Below, one piece after another: positions 1 through 5,779 of a stretch of 6,880 bases of DNA. Under the pieces are notes generated by a model. The model searched no databases, was not told the origin of the DNA, and saw only the letters and a program-made list of their open reading frames with translations. The DNA comes from Hyphomicrobiaceae bacterium (GTDB lineage: Bacteria > Pseudomonadota > Alphaproteobacteria > Rhizobiales > MH13): contig JAGRKQ010000125.1 in the NCBI GenBank assembly GCA_020442235.1, forward strand, positions 353-7,232, given 5' to 3'. The first letter of the stretch is position 1; every line of letters begins with the position of its first letter. Position numbers and translations under genes: made by a program.

Positions 1-1
1 C

Positions 2-502
2 AAGGCGCTGCGCGCCTCCAAGGAAAACCTCGCCCGCTTCGACCGCGAACGCGCCCAGCTTGAGGCGCGCAACCTGGAACGCCGCAGCGAAGCGGAAAAG
101 GTCTCCGAAAAGGTCGCCGGCCGCACCATCGTTGTGATCCGTTCTGCCGGCGAGACCGGTCAGCTTTACGGTTCCGTCGCCACCCGTGACATCGCCGAGG
201 CGCTGTCCGAGGACGGGCTGACGATCGAGCGCAGCCAGGTTCGCCTCGATGCGCCGATCAAGACCATCGGCATGCATGATGTCGCCCTCCAGCTGCATCC
301 GGAAGTCGAAGTGACCGTCACCGTCAACGTCGCCCGCTCGGCCGACGAAGCCGAACGTCAGGCAGCCGGCGAAGATCTCTCCGCCCGCGACCGCGACATG
401 TTCGAGTTCGAGCCCGTCGACGAGGACGAAGAAGGCGAAGAGGGCCTGTTCGAGGCACCGCCCGCCGATGGCGACGAAGCCTCGGAAGAAACCGGGAACT
501 GA
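2..502 (+). CDS. rplI: 50S ribosomal protein L9, 5' end missing
   Basis: L9 binds 23S rRNA in the large ribosomal subunit near the L1 stalk and helps maintain reading frame. The window holds 166 codons ending in TGA, and the frame is open to the left edge. Against my memory of E. coli L9, the first visible residues (KALRASKEN) match its positions from about 35, so roughly 34 N-terminal residues, which include the rRNA-binding domain, are lost and the full protein would be about 200 residues. Visible residues 7-41 form the charged connecting helix. Residues 42-112 are the C-terminal domain, with the family stretch [16 protein letters not shown] at 53-68. After residue 112 comes a 54-residue tail with 22 Asp or Glu, absent from E. 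coli L9 (149 residues) but common, as I recall, in rhizobial homologues. The GTG at 134 is an internal Val codon, not the start. Confidence 0.95.
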   Translation, partial: KALRASKENLARFDRERAQLEARNLERRSEAEKVSEKVAGRTIVVIRSAGETGQLYGSVATRDIAEALSEDGLTIERSQVRLDAPIKTIGMHDVALQLHPEVEVTVTVNVARSADEAERQAAGEDLSARDRDMFEFEPVDEDEEGEEGLFEAPPADGDEASEETGN

Positions 503-521
503 CAAGGGCTTCGCCCATTTG

Positions 522-577
522 AAGGCGCTGTTGTCCACAGGATGTCCAGCGCCTTTCCACCGGGCTCTCCAAGGCGC
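522..577 (+). other. Alternative hairpins in the rplI-dnaB gap
   Basis: AAGGCGCTG at 522-530 is perfectly complementary to CAGCGCCTT at 547-555, giving a 9-bp stem with a 16-base loop. Part of that right arm, GCGCCTT at 549-555, can instead pair with AAGGCGC at 571-577 through a 15-base loop. The two structures exclude each other, and both lie just upstream of the intrinsic terminator. The pairings are seen in the sequence. Any regulatory role is inference, and chance pairing in GC-rich DNA is a real alternative. Confidence 0.35.
531..539 (+). promoter_or_regulatory. DnaA-box-like 9-mer
   Basis: TTGTCCACA differs at one position from the classic DnaA box TTATCCACA and lies about 140 bases upstream of dnaB, in the loop of the 522-555 hairpin. 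It is a single isolated copy with one mismatch, so binding is speculative. I found no second clear copy in this gap. Confidence 0.2.
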
Positions 578-593
578 CGGTGAACAAGACCTG

Positions 594-628
594 AAAGACC
601 CCGCAGGCCGGCGCTTGCGGGGTCTTTT
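594..628 (+). terminator. Intrinsic terminator after rplI
   Basis: AAAGACCCCGCA at 594-605 pairs perfectly with TGCGGGGTCTTT at 616-627. The stem can extend inward by a G-T pair (606/615) and two G-C pairs (607/614, 608/613) to close a CGGC tetraloop at 609-612. The right arm ends in TTTT (625-628). A 12-bp perfect, GC-cored stem with a short T run is a typical Rho-independent terminator. It lies 91 bases after the rplI stop and 53 bases before dnaB, so it should end the ribosomal protein transcript and separate it, at least partly, from dnaB. The T run is short, so some readthrough is likely. Confidence 0.85.
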
Positions 629-670
629 GCATCGCCGACTCGCATCCCATCGGCTAAGGTGCCGCCGCCC

Positions 671-676
671 GGAGGA
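671..676 (+). promoter_or_regulatory. Ribosome binding site of dnaB
   Basis: GGAGGA lies 5 bases before the ATG at 682. It is the strongest Shine-Dalgarno match in the window and fixes the dnaB start. I see no convincing -35/-10 pair in the 53 bases between the terminator and this ATG, so the promoter is unlocated. Confidence 0.75.
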
Positions 677-681
677 TCCTG

Positions 682-2163
682 ATGCCTGAAGCCGTTGCCC
701 GCCTCGACACGGCGCGCGCCCTGCGCCACGCCCCGCACAATGCGGAAGCCGAAGCCGCCCTTCTCGGCGCGCTTCTGGTCAACAACGACGTCTATCAGCG
801 CATTTCCGCCCTCGTCGAAGAGCCGCATTTCTATCTGGAACCGCACCGCAAGATCTTCCGCTCCATCGCCGGCCTGATCGGCAAGGGCAAGACGGCGACG
901 GCGATCAGCGTGAAGACCGATTTCCGCCCCGACGAGATGATCGGCGACGTGCCGATTGCGACCTATCTCCTGCGCCTTCATGCCGACGCGGCAACGACCA
1001 TCAACGCCGTCGACTATGCCCGCATGGTGCGCGATCTGGCCGTGCGACGCGATCTGATCGGCATCGGCGACGCGATTTCCGACACCGCCTATGACGCGCC
1101 GCTGACGAGCGAACCGCGCGAGCAGATCGAGGCGGCCGAGCGCAAGCTTTTCAGCCTTGCCGAGACGGGCCGGTCCGATCAGGGCTTCGTCGCCTTCCAG
1201 ACCGCCAATGAGCTGGCCTTGCAGATGGCCAATGCCGCCCGCCAGCGGGCCGGGCATCTTTCCGGCATCGCCACCGGGCTGACGCTGCTCGACCGCCGGC
1301 TCGGCGGGCTTCAGAATTCCGATCTTGTCGTCCTCGCCGGCCGTCCCGGCATGGGCAAGACGGCGCTCGCCACCAATGTCGGCTTCAACATCGCGCGCAA
1401 CTGGCGCGGCGAGCCCGGCGCCAACGGCCAGATGGAAACCAAGGACGGCGGCATCGTCGGTTTCTTCAGCCTGGAAATGAGCTGCGAGCAGCTCGCCATG
1501 CGCATCATTTCCGAACAATCCGGCGTGCCGTCCTACAAAATCCGTCAGGGCACGCTGACCGATGCCGAATTCGACCGGGTGTGGAATGCCGCCGAGGCGA
1601 TCAACCAGATTCCCTTCTGGATCGACCAGACCGGCGGCCTGTCGATCGGCCAGGTGGCGGCGCGTGCACGAAGGCTGAAGCGCCAGCGCGGGCTCGACCT
1701 TCTCATCATCGACTACATCCAGCTGCTTCAGGGCAACAGCAAGCGCGGCGACAACCGCGTGCAGGAGGTCACCGAGATCACCACCGGCCTCAAGGCGCTG
1801 GCCAAGGACCTCAACGTGCCGATCATCGCGCTGTCGCAGCTTTCCCGTCAGGTGGAATCGCGCGACGACAAGAAGCCGCAGCTTTCGGACCTGCGCGAAT
1901 CGGGCTCCATCGAGCAGGATGCGGACGTCGTCCTCTTCGTCTTCCGCGAGGAATATTATCTCCAGCAGCGCGAACCCAAGCCCGGCACCGAAGAGCACAA
2001 TGTCTGGCAGATGAGCATGGACAAGGTGCACGGGCGCGCCGAGGTCATCGTCGGCAAGAACCGCCACGGTCCGGTGGGCTCGATCAAGCTGCAATTCCAG
2101 TCGGATGTGACGCGCTTTGCCGATCTGGTCGAAGACGATCACATGCCGGAACGGATGGACTGA
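682..2163 (+). CDS. dnaB: Replicative DNA helicase DnaB
   Basis: DnaB is the hexameric, ATP-driven 5'-3' helicase that unwinds the chromosome at the replication fork and recruits primase. The 493-residue protein is full length. The N-terminal helical domain, with the family stretch PHNAEAEAALLGALLVNN (18-35), runs to about residue 115. A linker region follows, then the RecA-type ATPase domain from about residue 190. Visible motifs are Walker A GRPGMGKT (220-227), the catalytic Glu in FSLEM (E265), Walker B LLIIDYIQLL (340-349, D344), SQLSRQVE (385-392), LSDLRESGSIEQDAD (401-415), and the arginine finger region GKNRHGPVG (458-466, R461). No intein is present. Compared with remembered E. coli DnaB, there are about 14 extra residues between Walker A and FSLEM. 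The ATG at 682 has an excellent ribosome binding site, and alr follows after 18 bases. Confidence 0.98.
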   Translation: MPEAVARLDTARALRHAPHNAEAEAALLGALLVNNDVYQRISALVEEPHFYLEPHRKIFRSIAGLIGKGKTATAISVKTDFRPDEMIGDVPIATYLLRLHADAATTINAVDYARMVRDLAVRRDLIGIGDAISDTAYDAPLTSEPREQIEAAERKLFSLAETGRSDQGFVAFQTANELALQMANAARQRAGHLSGIATGLTLLDRRLGGLQNSDLVVLAGRPGMGKTALATNVGFNIARNWRGEPGANGQMETKDGGIVGFFSLEMSCEQLAMRIISEQSGVPSYKIRQGTLTDAEFDRVWNAAEAINQIPFWIDQTGGLSIGQVAARARRLKRQRGLDLLIIDYIQLLQGNSKRGDNRVQEVTEITTGLKALAKDLNVPIIALSQLSRQVESRDDKKPQLSDLRESGSIEQDADVVLFVFREEYYLQQREPKPGTEEHNVWQMSMDKVHGRAEVIVGKNRHGPVGSIKLQFQSDVTRFADLVEDDHMPERMD

Positions 2164-2181
2164 TCATGCCGGGGCCAGGCC

Positions 2182-3300
2182 ATGCCGAATGAACGGGGCG
2201 CGGGCGGGCGGCTGACCGTCGATCTGGATGCGCTTGCCACCAACTGGCGTACGCTCGAAACACGGGCCGCGCCGGGCGAGACGGCGGCCGTCGTCAAGGC
2301 GGACGGCTACGGGCTCGGCATCGCCCCGGTGGTGCGCAGCCTTCGCGCCGCCGGCTGCAAGACCTTCTTCGTCGCCCTGCCCGAAGAGGGCGTGACGGCG
2401 CGCCAGCACGCGCCCGATGCGACGATCTACATTCTCAACGGCTTCTTTGCCGAAGCGGCGGAGACCTACCGCCAGCACCGGCTGCGTCCGGTGATCGGCA
2501 GCCTCGATGAACTCGACGATGTCGCCCGGCGGCTTGGCGAAGGTCCGGGGGCGGCGCTGCATGTCGACACCGGCATGAACCGGCTGGGCCTGTCGATGGA
2601 AGAGGCGCTGGCGCTCGATCCGGCCGATCCGCGCCTCACGCGCGCTGGCGTTGGGCTGCTGATGAGCCATCCGGCCTGCGCCGATACGCCGGATCATCCG
2701 CTGAACGCCCGCCAGACGGAGGCTTTCAGCGCGGCCAAGGCGCATCTTCCGGCGCTCGCCGCTTCGCTTGCCAATTCCGCCGGCACGCTGGCGGGCGGGC
2801 CTTTCCTGCACGATCTCGCCCGCCCGGGGATTGCGCTTTACGGCGGCTGTGCCCGGTCCGGCGAGCCCTCTTTAAGGGCGGTGGTGCGGCTGGAAGTGCG
2901 GGTTCTTGCCGTGCGCGCCGTCAAGAAGGGTGAAAGCGTCGGTTATGGCGCGGCCGAGACGCTGAAAGCCGATGGACGCGTCGCAATCCTCTCGGCCGGC
3001 TATGCGGACGGGCTGCTGCGCGCTGCCGGTTCGGCCGACGGACATGCGGGCGCAGCGGCGATGATCGCCGGCACGCTTTGCCCCTTTGTCGGGCGCGTTT
3101 CCATGGACCTCATCGCCATTGATGTTTCCGCCCTGCCCGAAGCGAGCGTCACGCGCGGCACGATTGCCGAAATCCTCAACGAGACACTGACCGTCGACCG
3201 CTACGGCGAAGCCGCCGGCACCATCGGCTACGAAGTTCTGACCGCCCTCGGTTCGCGCTATGCCCGCAGCTATATCGGCGATCCCGGCGACACCCGATGA
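2182..3300 (+). CDS. alr: Alanine racemase
   Basis: This cytoplasmic, PLP-dependent enzyme converts L-alanine to D-alanine for peptidoglycan precursors. The 372 residues match the family's usual length. The N-terminal TIM-barrel domain has the PLP lysine in VVKADGYGLG (K39), GMNRLGL (R134), SHPACAD (H163) and the PLP-phosphate region RPGIALYG (R215). The C-terminal beta domain supplies the second catalytic tyrosine in VGYGAAET (Y255), GRVSMDL (305-311, with D309) and IGYEVLT (Y350). All expected catalytic positions are present. The start is well fixed: the frame upstream meets the dnaB TGA at 2161, and the only start codon between is the ATG at 2182. The ribosome binding site is weak (GGGG at 2171-2174), so translation may be coupled to dnaB. 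The setting among housekeeping genes favours biosynthetic alr over a catabolic dadX, but the sequence alone does not separate them. Confidence 0.97.
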   Translation: MPNERGAGGRLTVDLDALATNWRTLETRAAPGETAAVVKADGYGLGIAPVVRSLRAAGCKTFFVALPEEGVTARQHAPDATIYILNGFFAEAAETYRQHRLRPVIGSLDELDDVARRLGEGPGAALHVDTGMNRLGLSMEEALALDPADPRLTRAGVGLLMSHPACADTPDHPLNARQTEAFSAAKAHLPALAASLANSAGTLAGGPFLHDLARPGIALYGGCARSGEPSLRAVVRLEVRVLAVRAVKKGESVGYGAAETLKADGRVAILSAGYADGLLRAAGSADGHAGAAAMIAGTLCPFVGRVSMDLIAIDVSALPEASVTRGTIAEILNETLTVDRYGEAAGTIGYEVLTALGSRYARSYIGDPGDTR

Positions 3301-3656
3301 GCGGCCCCTTCAACCCCACCCGCGATCCCGTGCACGGTTTCCTGTTCGAGGGCGCCGGCTTTGCCGCAAAGGGCGGCGCGGGCCGCGAAGGCTTTGTCTT
3401 TTCCATCTGGGTGCGCACAGAAACGGCTGCCGGAGCGCGGGTGCTGGCGCTCCAGCATGCCCGGCGGATCGTTCTGGAGCGCTGGGGCGAAGACCCTTCG
3501 GGGGCGCTTCGCATGCTGGCCATCGGGCGCAGCGAGGCCGACCCGGCGCTCGAACGCCTTGACGACACCACCTGGTGGACCGACATCAGCGTGCATCCCG
3601 ACACGCTCTTCACCCGGCTGCGCCAGATGTTCGGCCAGTTCCGCGTCCGCCTCTAG
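3297..3656 (+). CDS. Unrecognised 119-residue protein
   Basis: I do not recognise this protein. Its ATG overlaps the alr stop as ATGA, with no clear Shine-Dalgarno site of its own, which points to translational coupling with alr. It fills the alr-radA gap, and its codons show the same G/C third-position bias as its neighbours, so it looks real rather than a shadow frame. The protein has no Cys, four Trp (W38, W63, W93, W94), near-balanced charge (14 acidic, 15 Lys/Arg) and neither a signal peptide nor a membrane segment. Residues 14-25 are glycine-rich (HGFLFEGAGFAA), followed by a likely beta strand FVFSIWVR (33-40). Residues 46-63 and 101-113 look helical, and TTWWTD (91-96) is the most distinctive patch. 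A soluble cytoplasmic protein is likely. No function can be assigned; radA follows after 18 bases in the same frame. Confidence 0.75.
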   Translation: MSGPFNPTRDPVHGFLFEGAGFAAKGGAGREGFVFSIWVRTETAAGARVLALQHARRIVLERWGEDPSGALRMLAIGRSEADPALERLDDTTWWTDISVHPDTLFTRLRQMFGQFRVRL

Positions 3657-3660
3657 GCTC

Positions 3661-3665
3661 AGGAG
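3661..3665 (+). promoter_or_regulatory. Ribosome binding site of radA
   Basis: AGGAG lies 9 bases before the ATG at 3675. It supports this start, which also gives the expected family N-terminus just before the zinc finger. Confidence 0.65.
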
Positions 3666-3674
3666 CCCTACCGC

Positions 3675-5093
3675 ATGGCCAAGCGGCGCACCCAGTTCAT
3701 CTGCCAGTCCTGCGGCGCGGTGCACGCGCGCTGGTCGGGGCGCTGCGATGCCTGCGGCGGCTGGAACACCATCGTCGAAGAAGACACCGGCGCGGCTGCG
3801 GGCGGCGCGCTCGGCGGGCCGCAGGCGAAGGCCGCCAAGGGACGCAAGGTGCCGCTTGTCGGGCTTGAAGGCGAAACGCTCGAAACCCGCCGGCTGGTGA
3901 CCGGCATCGGCGAGTTCGACCGGGTGACCGGCGGCGGGCTGGTTCCGGGCTCTGCCGTGCTGGTCGGCGGCGATCCTGGAATCGGCAAGTCGACGCTGCT
4001 CATCCAGGCCGCCGGATCGGTGGCGCGCAAGGGCGGGCGTGTCGTCTATGTTTCCGGCGAGGAAGCCGTCGGACAGGTGCGGCTTCGCGCCCAGCGCCTC
4101 GGGCTTTCCGGCGCGCCGGTGCAGCTGGCCGCCGAGACCAATGTCGACGACATCGTGGCAACGCTTTCCGAGGGCGCCGCGCCCGATCTCGTCATCATCG
4201 ATTCCATCCAGACGCTGTGGACGGCGATGGCCGAGAGCGCGCCCGGCACCGTCACCCAGGTGCGCGCCAGCGCCCAGACACTGATCCGCTTTGCCAAGAA
4301 TTCCGGCGCCGCCATCATCCTAGTCGGTCACGTCACCAAGGATGGGCAGATCGCCGGTCCGCGCGTCGTCGAGCACATGGTCGACGCGGTGCTCTCCTTC
4401 GAGGGAGACCGCACGCATCTCTTCCGGATTCTGCGCGGGCTGAAGAATCGCTTCGGCCCGACCGACGAGATCGGCGTCTTCGAGATGGGCGGCGAGGGAC
4501 TGCGGGGCGTGCCCAACCCGTCCGAGCTGTTTCTGGGCGAACGGTCCGGGGCAACGCCGGGCGCGGCGGTCTTTGCCGGTGTGGAGGGCACGCGCCCGCT
4601 GCTTGTGGAAATCCAGGCGCTGGTCGCCCCCTCGCCGCTCGGCACGCCGCGCCGGGCGGTCGTCGGCTGGGATTCCAACCGGCTTTCCATGGTTCTGGCG
4701 GTGCTGGAAGCGCATTGCGGGCTGAGATTCGGCGGCCACGACGTTTATCTGGCCGTTTCGGGGGGCATGCGTCTGGTCGAACCGGCTGCCGATCTTGCCG
4801 TTGCCGCCGCGCTCGTCTCCTCGCTGGCGCAGGCGCCGCTTGCCCATGACGATGTGTTTTTCGGCGAGATCGGCCTTTCCGGGGCCGTGCGCGCCGTTCC
4901 GCATGCGGCATTGCGCCTGAAGGAGGCTGCGCGGCTCGGCTTTTCGCGCGCTCACATCGCCGGCGGGCAGCCCGATTGCGAGGATGCGCCGCTCACACTG
5001 ACCCGCATCGACCGGCTCGATGAACTGGCGGGCGCAATTGTCGCCTCCGGTGTGGTTCGCGAACACTCGCCAAACGCGGAAGATGTGGTATAG
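3675..5093 (+). CDS. radA: DNA repair protein RadA (Sms)
   Basis: RadA is a ring-forming, DnaB-like ATPase that helps process recombination intermediates, extending D-loops and driving branch migration with RecA. The 472-residue protein is complete. An N-terminal zinc finger has C10, C13, C24 and C27 in CX2C-X10-CX2C spacing. A short Ala/Gly-rich linker (about 38-56) leads into the RecA-type ATPase, with Walker A GDPGIGKS (99-106), the SGEE stretch (127-130), Walker B LVIIDSIQT (172-180, D176) and the RadA signature KNRFG (257-261). From about residue 290 comes the Lon-protease-like domain, including SGGMRLVEPAADLAV (362-376). A Lon-type catalytic serine is not apparent there (Ala at 371-372), as expected for a scaffold domain rather than a protease. 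The N-terminal MAKRRTQFICQSCG is typical of the family and fixes the start. CvpA follows after 36 bases. Confidence 0.97.
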   Translation: MAKRRTQFICQSCGAVHARWSGRCDACGGWNTIVEEDTGAAAGGALGGPQAKAAKGRKVPLVGLEGETLETRRLVTGIGEFDRVTGGGLVPGSAVLVGGDPGIGKSTLLIQAAGSVARKGGRVVYVSGEEAVGQVRLRAQRLGLSGAPVQLAAETNVDDIVATLSEGAAPDLVIIDSIQTLWTAMAESAPGTVTQVRASAQTLIRFAKNSGAAIILVGHVTKDGQIAGPRVVEHMVDAVLSFEGDRTHLFRILRGLKNRFGPTDEIGVFEMGGEGLRGVPNPSELFLGERSGATPGAAVFAGVEGTRPLLVEIQALVAPSPLGTPRRAVVGWDSNRLSMVLAVLEAHCGLRFGGHDVYLAVSGGMRLVEPAADLAVAAALVSSLAQAPLAHDDVFFGEIGLSGAVRAVPHAALRLKEAARLGFSRAHIAGGQPDCEDAPLTLTRIDRLDELAGAIVASGVVREHSPNAEDVV

Positions 5094-5118
5094 CGCCCGC
5101 TCAAGCGCTCACAGCGAA

Positions 5119-5123
5119 AAGGA
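5119..5123 (+). promoter_or_regulatory. Ribosome binding site of cvpA
   Basis: AAGGA lies 6 bases before the ATG at 5130, in the 36-base radA-cvpA gap. The gap holds no visible terminator or promoter. Confidence 0.6.
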
Positions 5124-5129
5124 AGACAG

Positions 5130-5768
5130 ATGTCGGTCACGGTGCTCGACGCGGTCGTGTTCGTCGTGGTTCTGGCCTCGGCGGTGCTGGCGATGATGCG
5201 CGGCTTCCTGCGCGAGGTCCTGTCCATCGGCTCCTGGGTGGCCGCGGCAATTGCCGCCTACCTGTTCTATCCGCAGCTGGAACCCTTTGCGGCCCAGTAT
5301 CTTGGCGAGGGCATCGTTGCCCGCGCGGCGGCCATCGGCGGCATCTTTCTGGTCGTGCTGCTGGTCGTTTCCTACATCACGATGCGGATTTCCGATTTTG
5401 TGATGGATTCCAAGATCGGCCCGCTCGACCGCACGCTCGGCTTTCTGTTCGGCGCAGCGCGCGGCATCCTGCTGTTCGTCGTCGCGGCGCTGTTCTTCGA
5501 TTTCTTCGTGCCGCAAAATCCGCCGGACTGGGTCGCCAATTCGCGCTCCAAGCCGTTTCTCGACCAGCTTGGCGAAGATCTTCTGGCGATCCTGCCCGAC
5601 GATCCGCAGGAGCAGATCATCGACCGCCTGCGCAACGCCGCCGAAGGCACGCCCGAGGAAGAAACCCCCGCGGATGCACCCGAGACGGACGCCGCGCCGG
5701 AAACCGGTTATGGTGACGGCGAGCGCCGCGGACTGGATCAACTGATCGACCGCTCCACAACCCAGTAA
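5130..5768 (+). CDS. cvpA: CvpA family membrane protein
   Basis: CvpA is a small inner-membrane protein named for its requirement in colicin V production in E. coli; its molecular role is poorly defined. The 212-residue protein has four likely membrane segments at about residues 7-22, 32-48, 64-86 and 104-127. The family pattern is clear: RGFLREVLS (24-32) after the first segment, and KIGPLDRTLGFLFGAARG (95-112) before and into the fourth. The soluble C-terminal part, from residue 128, begins with PQNPPDWVANSRSKP, continues with a Pro/Glu/Asp-rich, probably disordered stretch (174-192) and ends in a short helix-prone segment, ERRGLDQLIDRS (198-209). E. coli CvpA is shorter (about 162 residues), the difference lying in this tail. 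Its place directly before purF matches the cvpA-purF pairing known from enterobacteria. The PurR control known there cannot be assumed here. Confidence 0.93.
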   Translation: MSVTVLDAVVFVVVLASAVLAMMRGFLREVLSIGSWVAAAIAAYLFYPQLEPFAAQYLGEGIVARAAAIGGIFLVVLLVVSYITMRISDFVMDSKIGPLDRTLGFLFGAARGILLFVVAALFFDFFVPQNPPDWVANSRSKPFLDQLGEDLLAILPDDPQEQIIDRLRNAAEGTPEEETPADAPETDAAPETGYGDGERRGLDQLIDRSTTQ

Positions 5769-5772
5769 GGGG
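5767..5772 (+). promoter_or_regulatory. Ribosome binding site of purF
   Basis: AAGGGG overlaps the cvpA TAA stop and lies 7 bases before the ATG at 5780. It selects a start that leaves a 17-residue propeptide before the catalytic Cys. Confidence 0.6.
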
Positions 5773-5779
5773 TTCTGTC

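Noticed and set aside
504..520. Small hairpin GGGC-TTC-GCCC followed by ATTT just after the rplI stop, as a first terminator
   Set aside because: The stem is only 4 bp with a 3-base loop and three T residues; the 12-bp hairpin at 594-628 is far better.
629..670. Possible dnaB promoter with TTGCAT at 627-632 and CTAAGG at 654-659
   Set aside because: The -35 match is poor, it overlaps the terminator T run, and the spacing is too long; I cannot support a promoter here.
358..2142. Uninterrupted 594-codon open frame on the - strand across dnaB and the end of rplI
   Set aside because: It mirrors a high-GC coding gene, whose biased codons rarely create antisense stops. Its translation shows no known motif, and dnaB itself is unmistakable.
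3176..3725. Two - strand frames (3176-3613 and 3270-3725) opposite the 119-residue gene
   Set aside because: They would run against the operon, overlap the ends of alr and radA and have unremarkable Arg/Ser/Gly-rich or Ala-rich translations. The + strand gene has coupled spacing and normal codon bias.
4359..5066. A Lon-like protease activity in RadA
   Set aside because: The domain is the known non-proteolytic Lon-like scaffold of RadA, and no catalytic serine is visible at the expected place.
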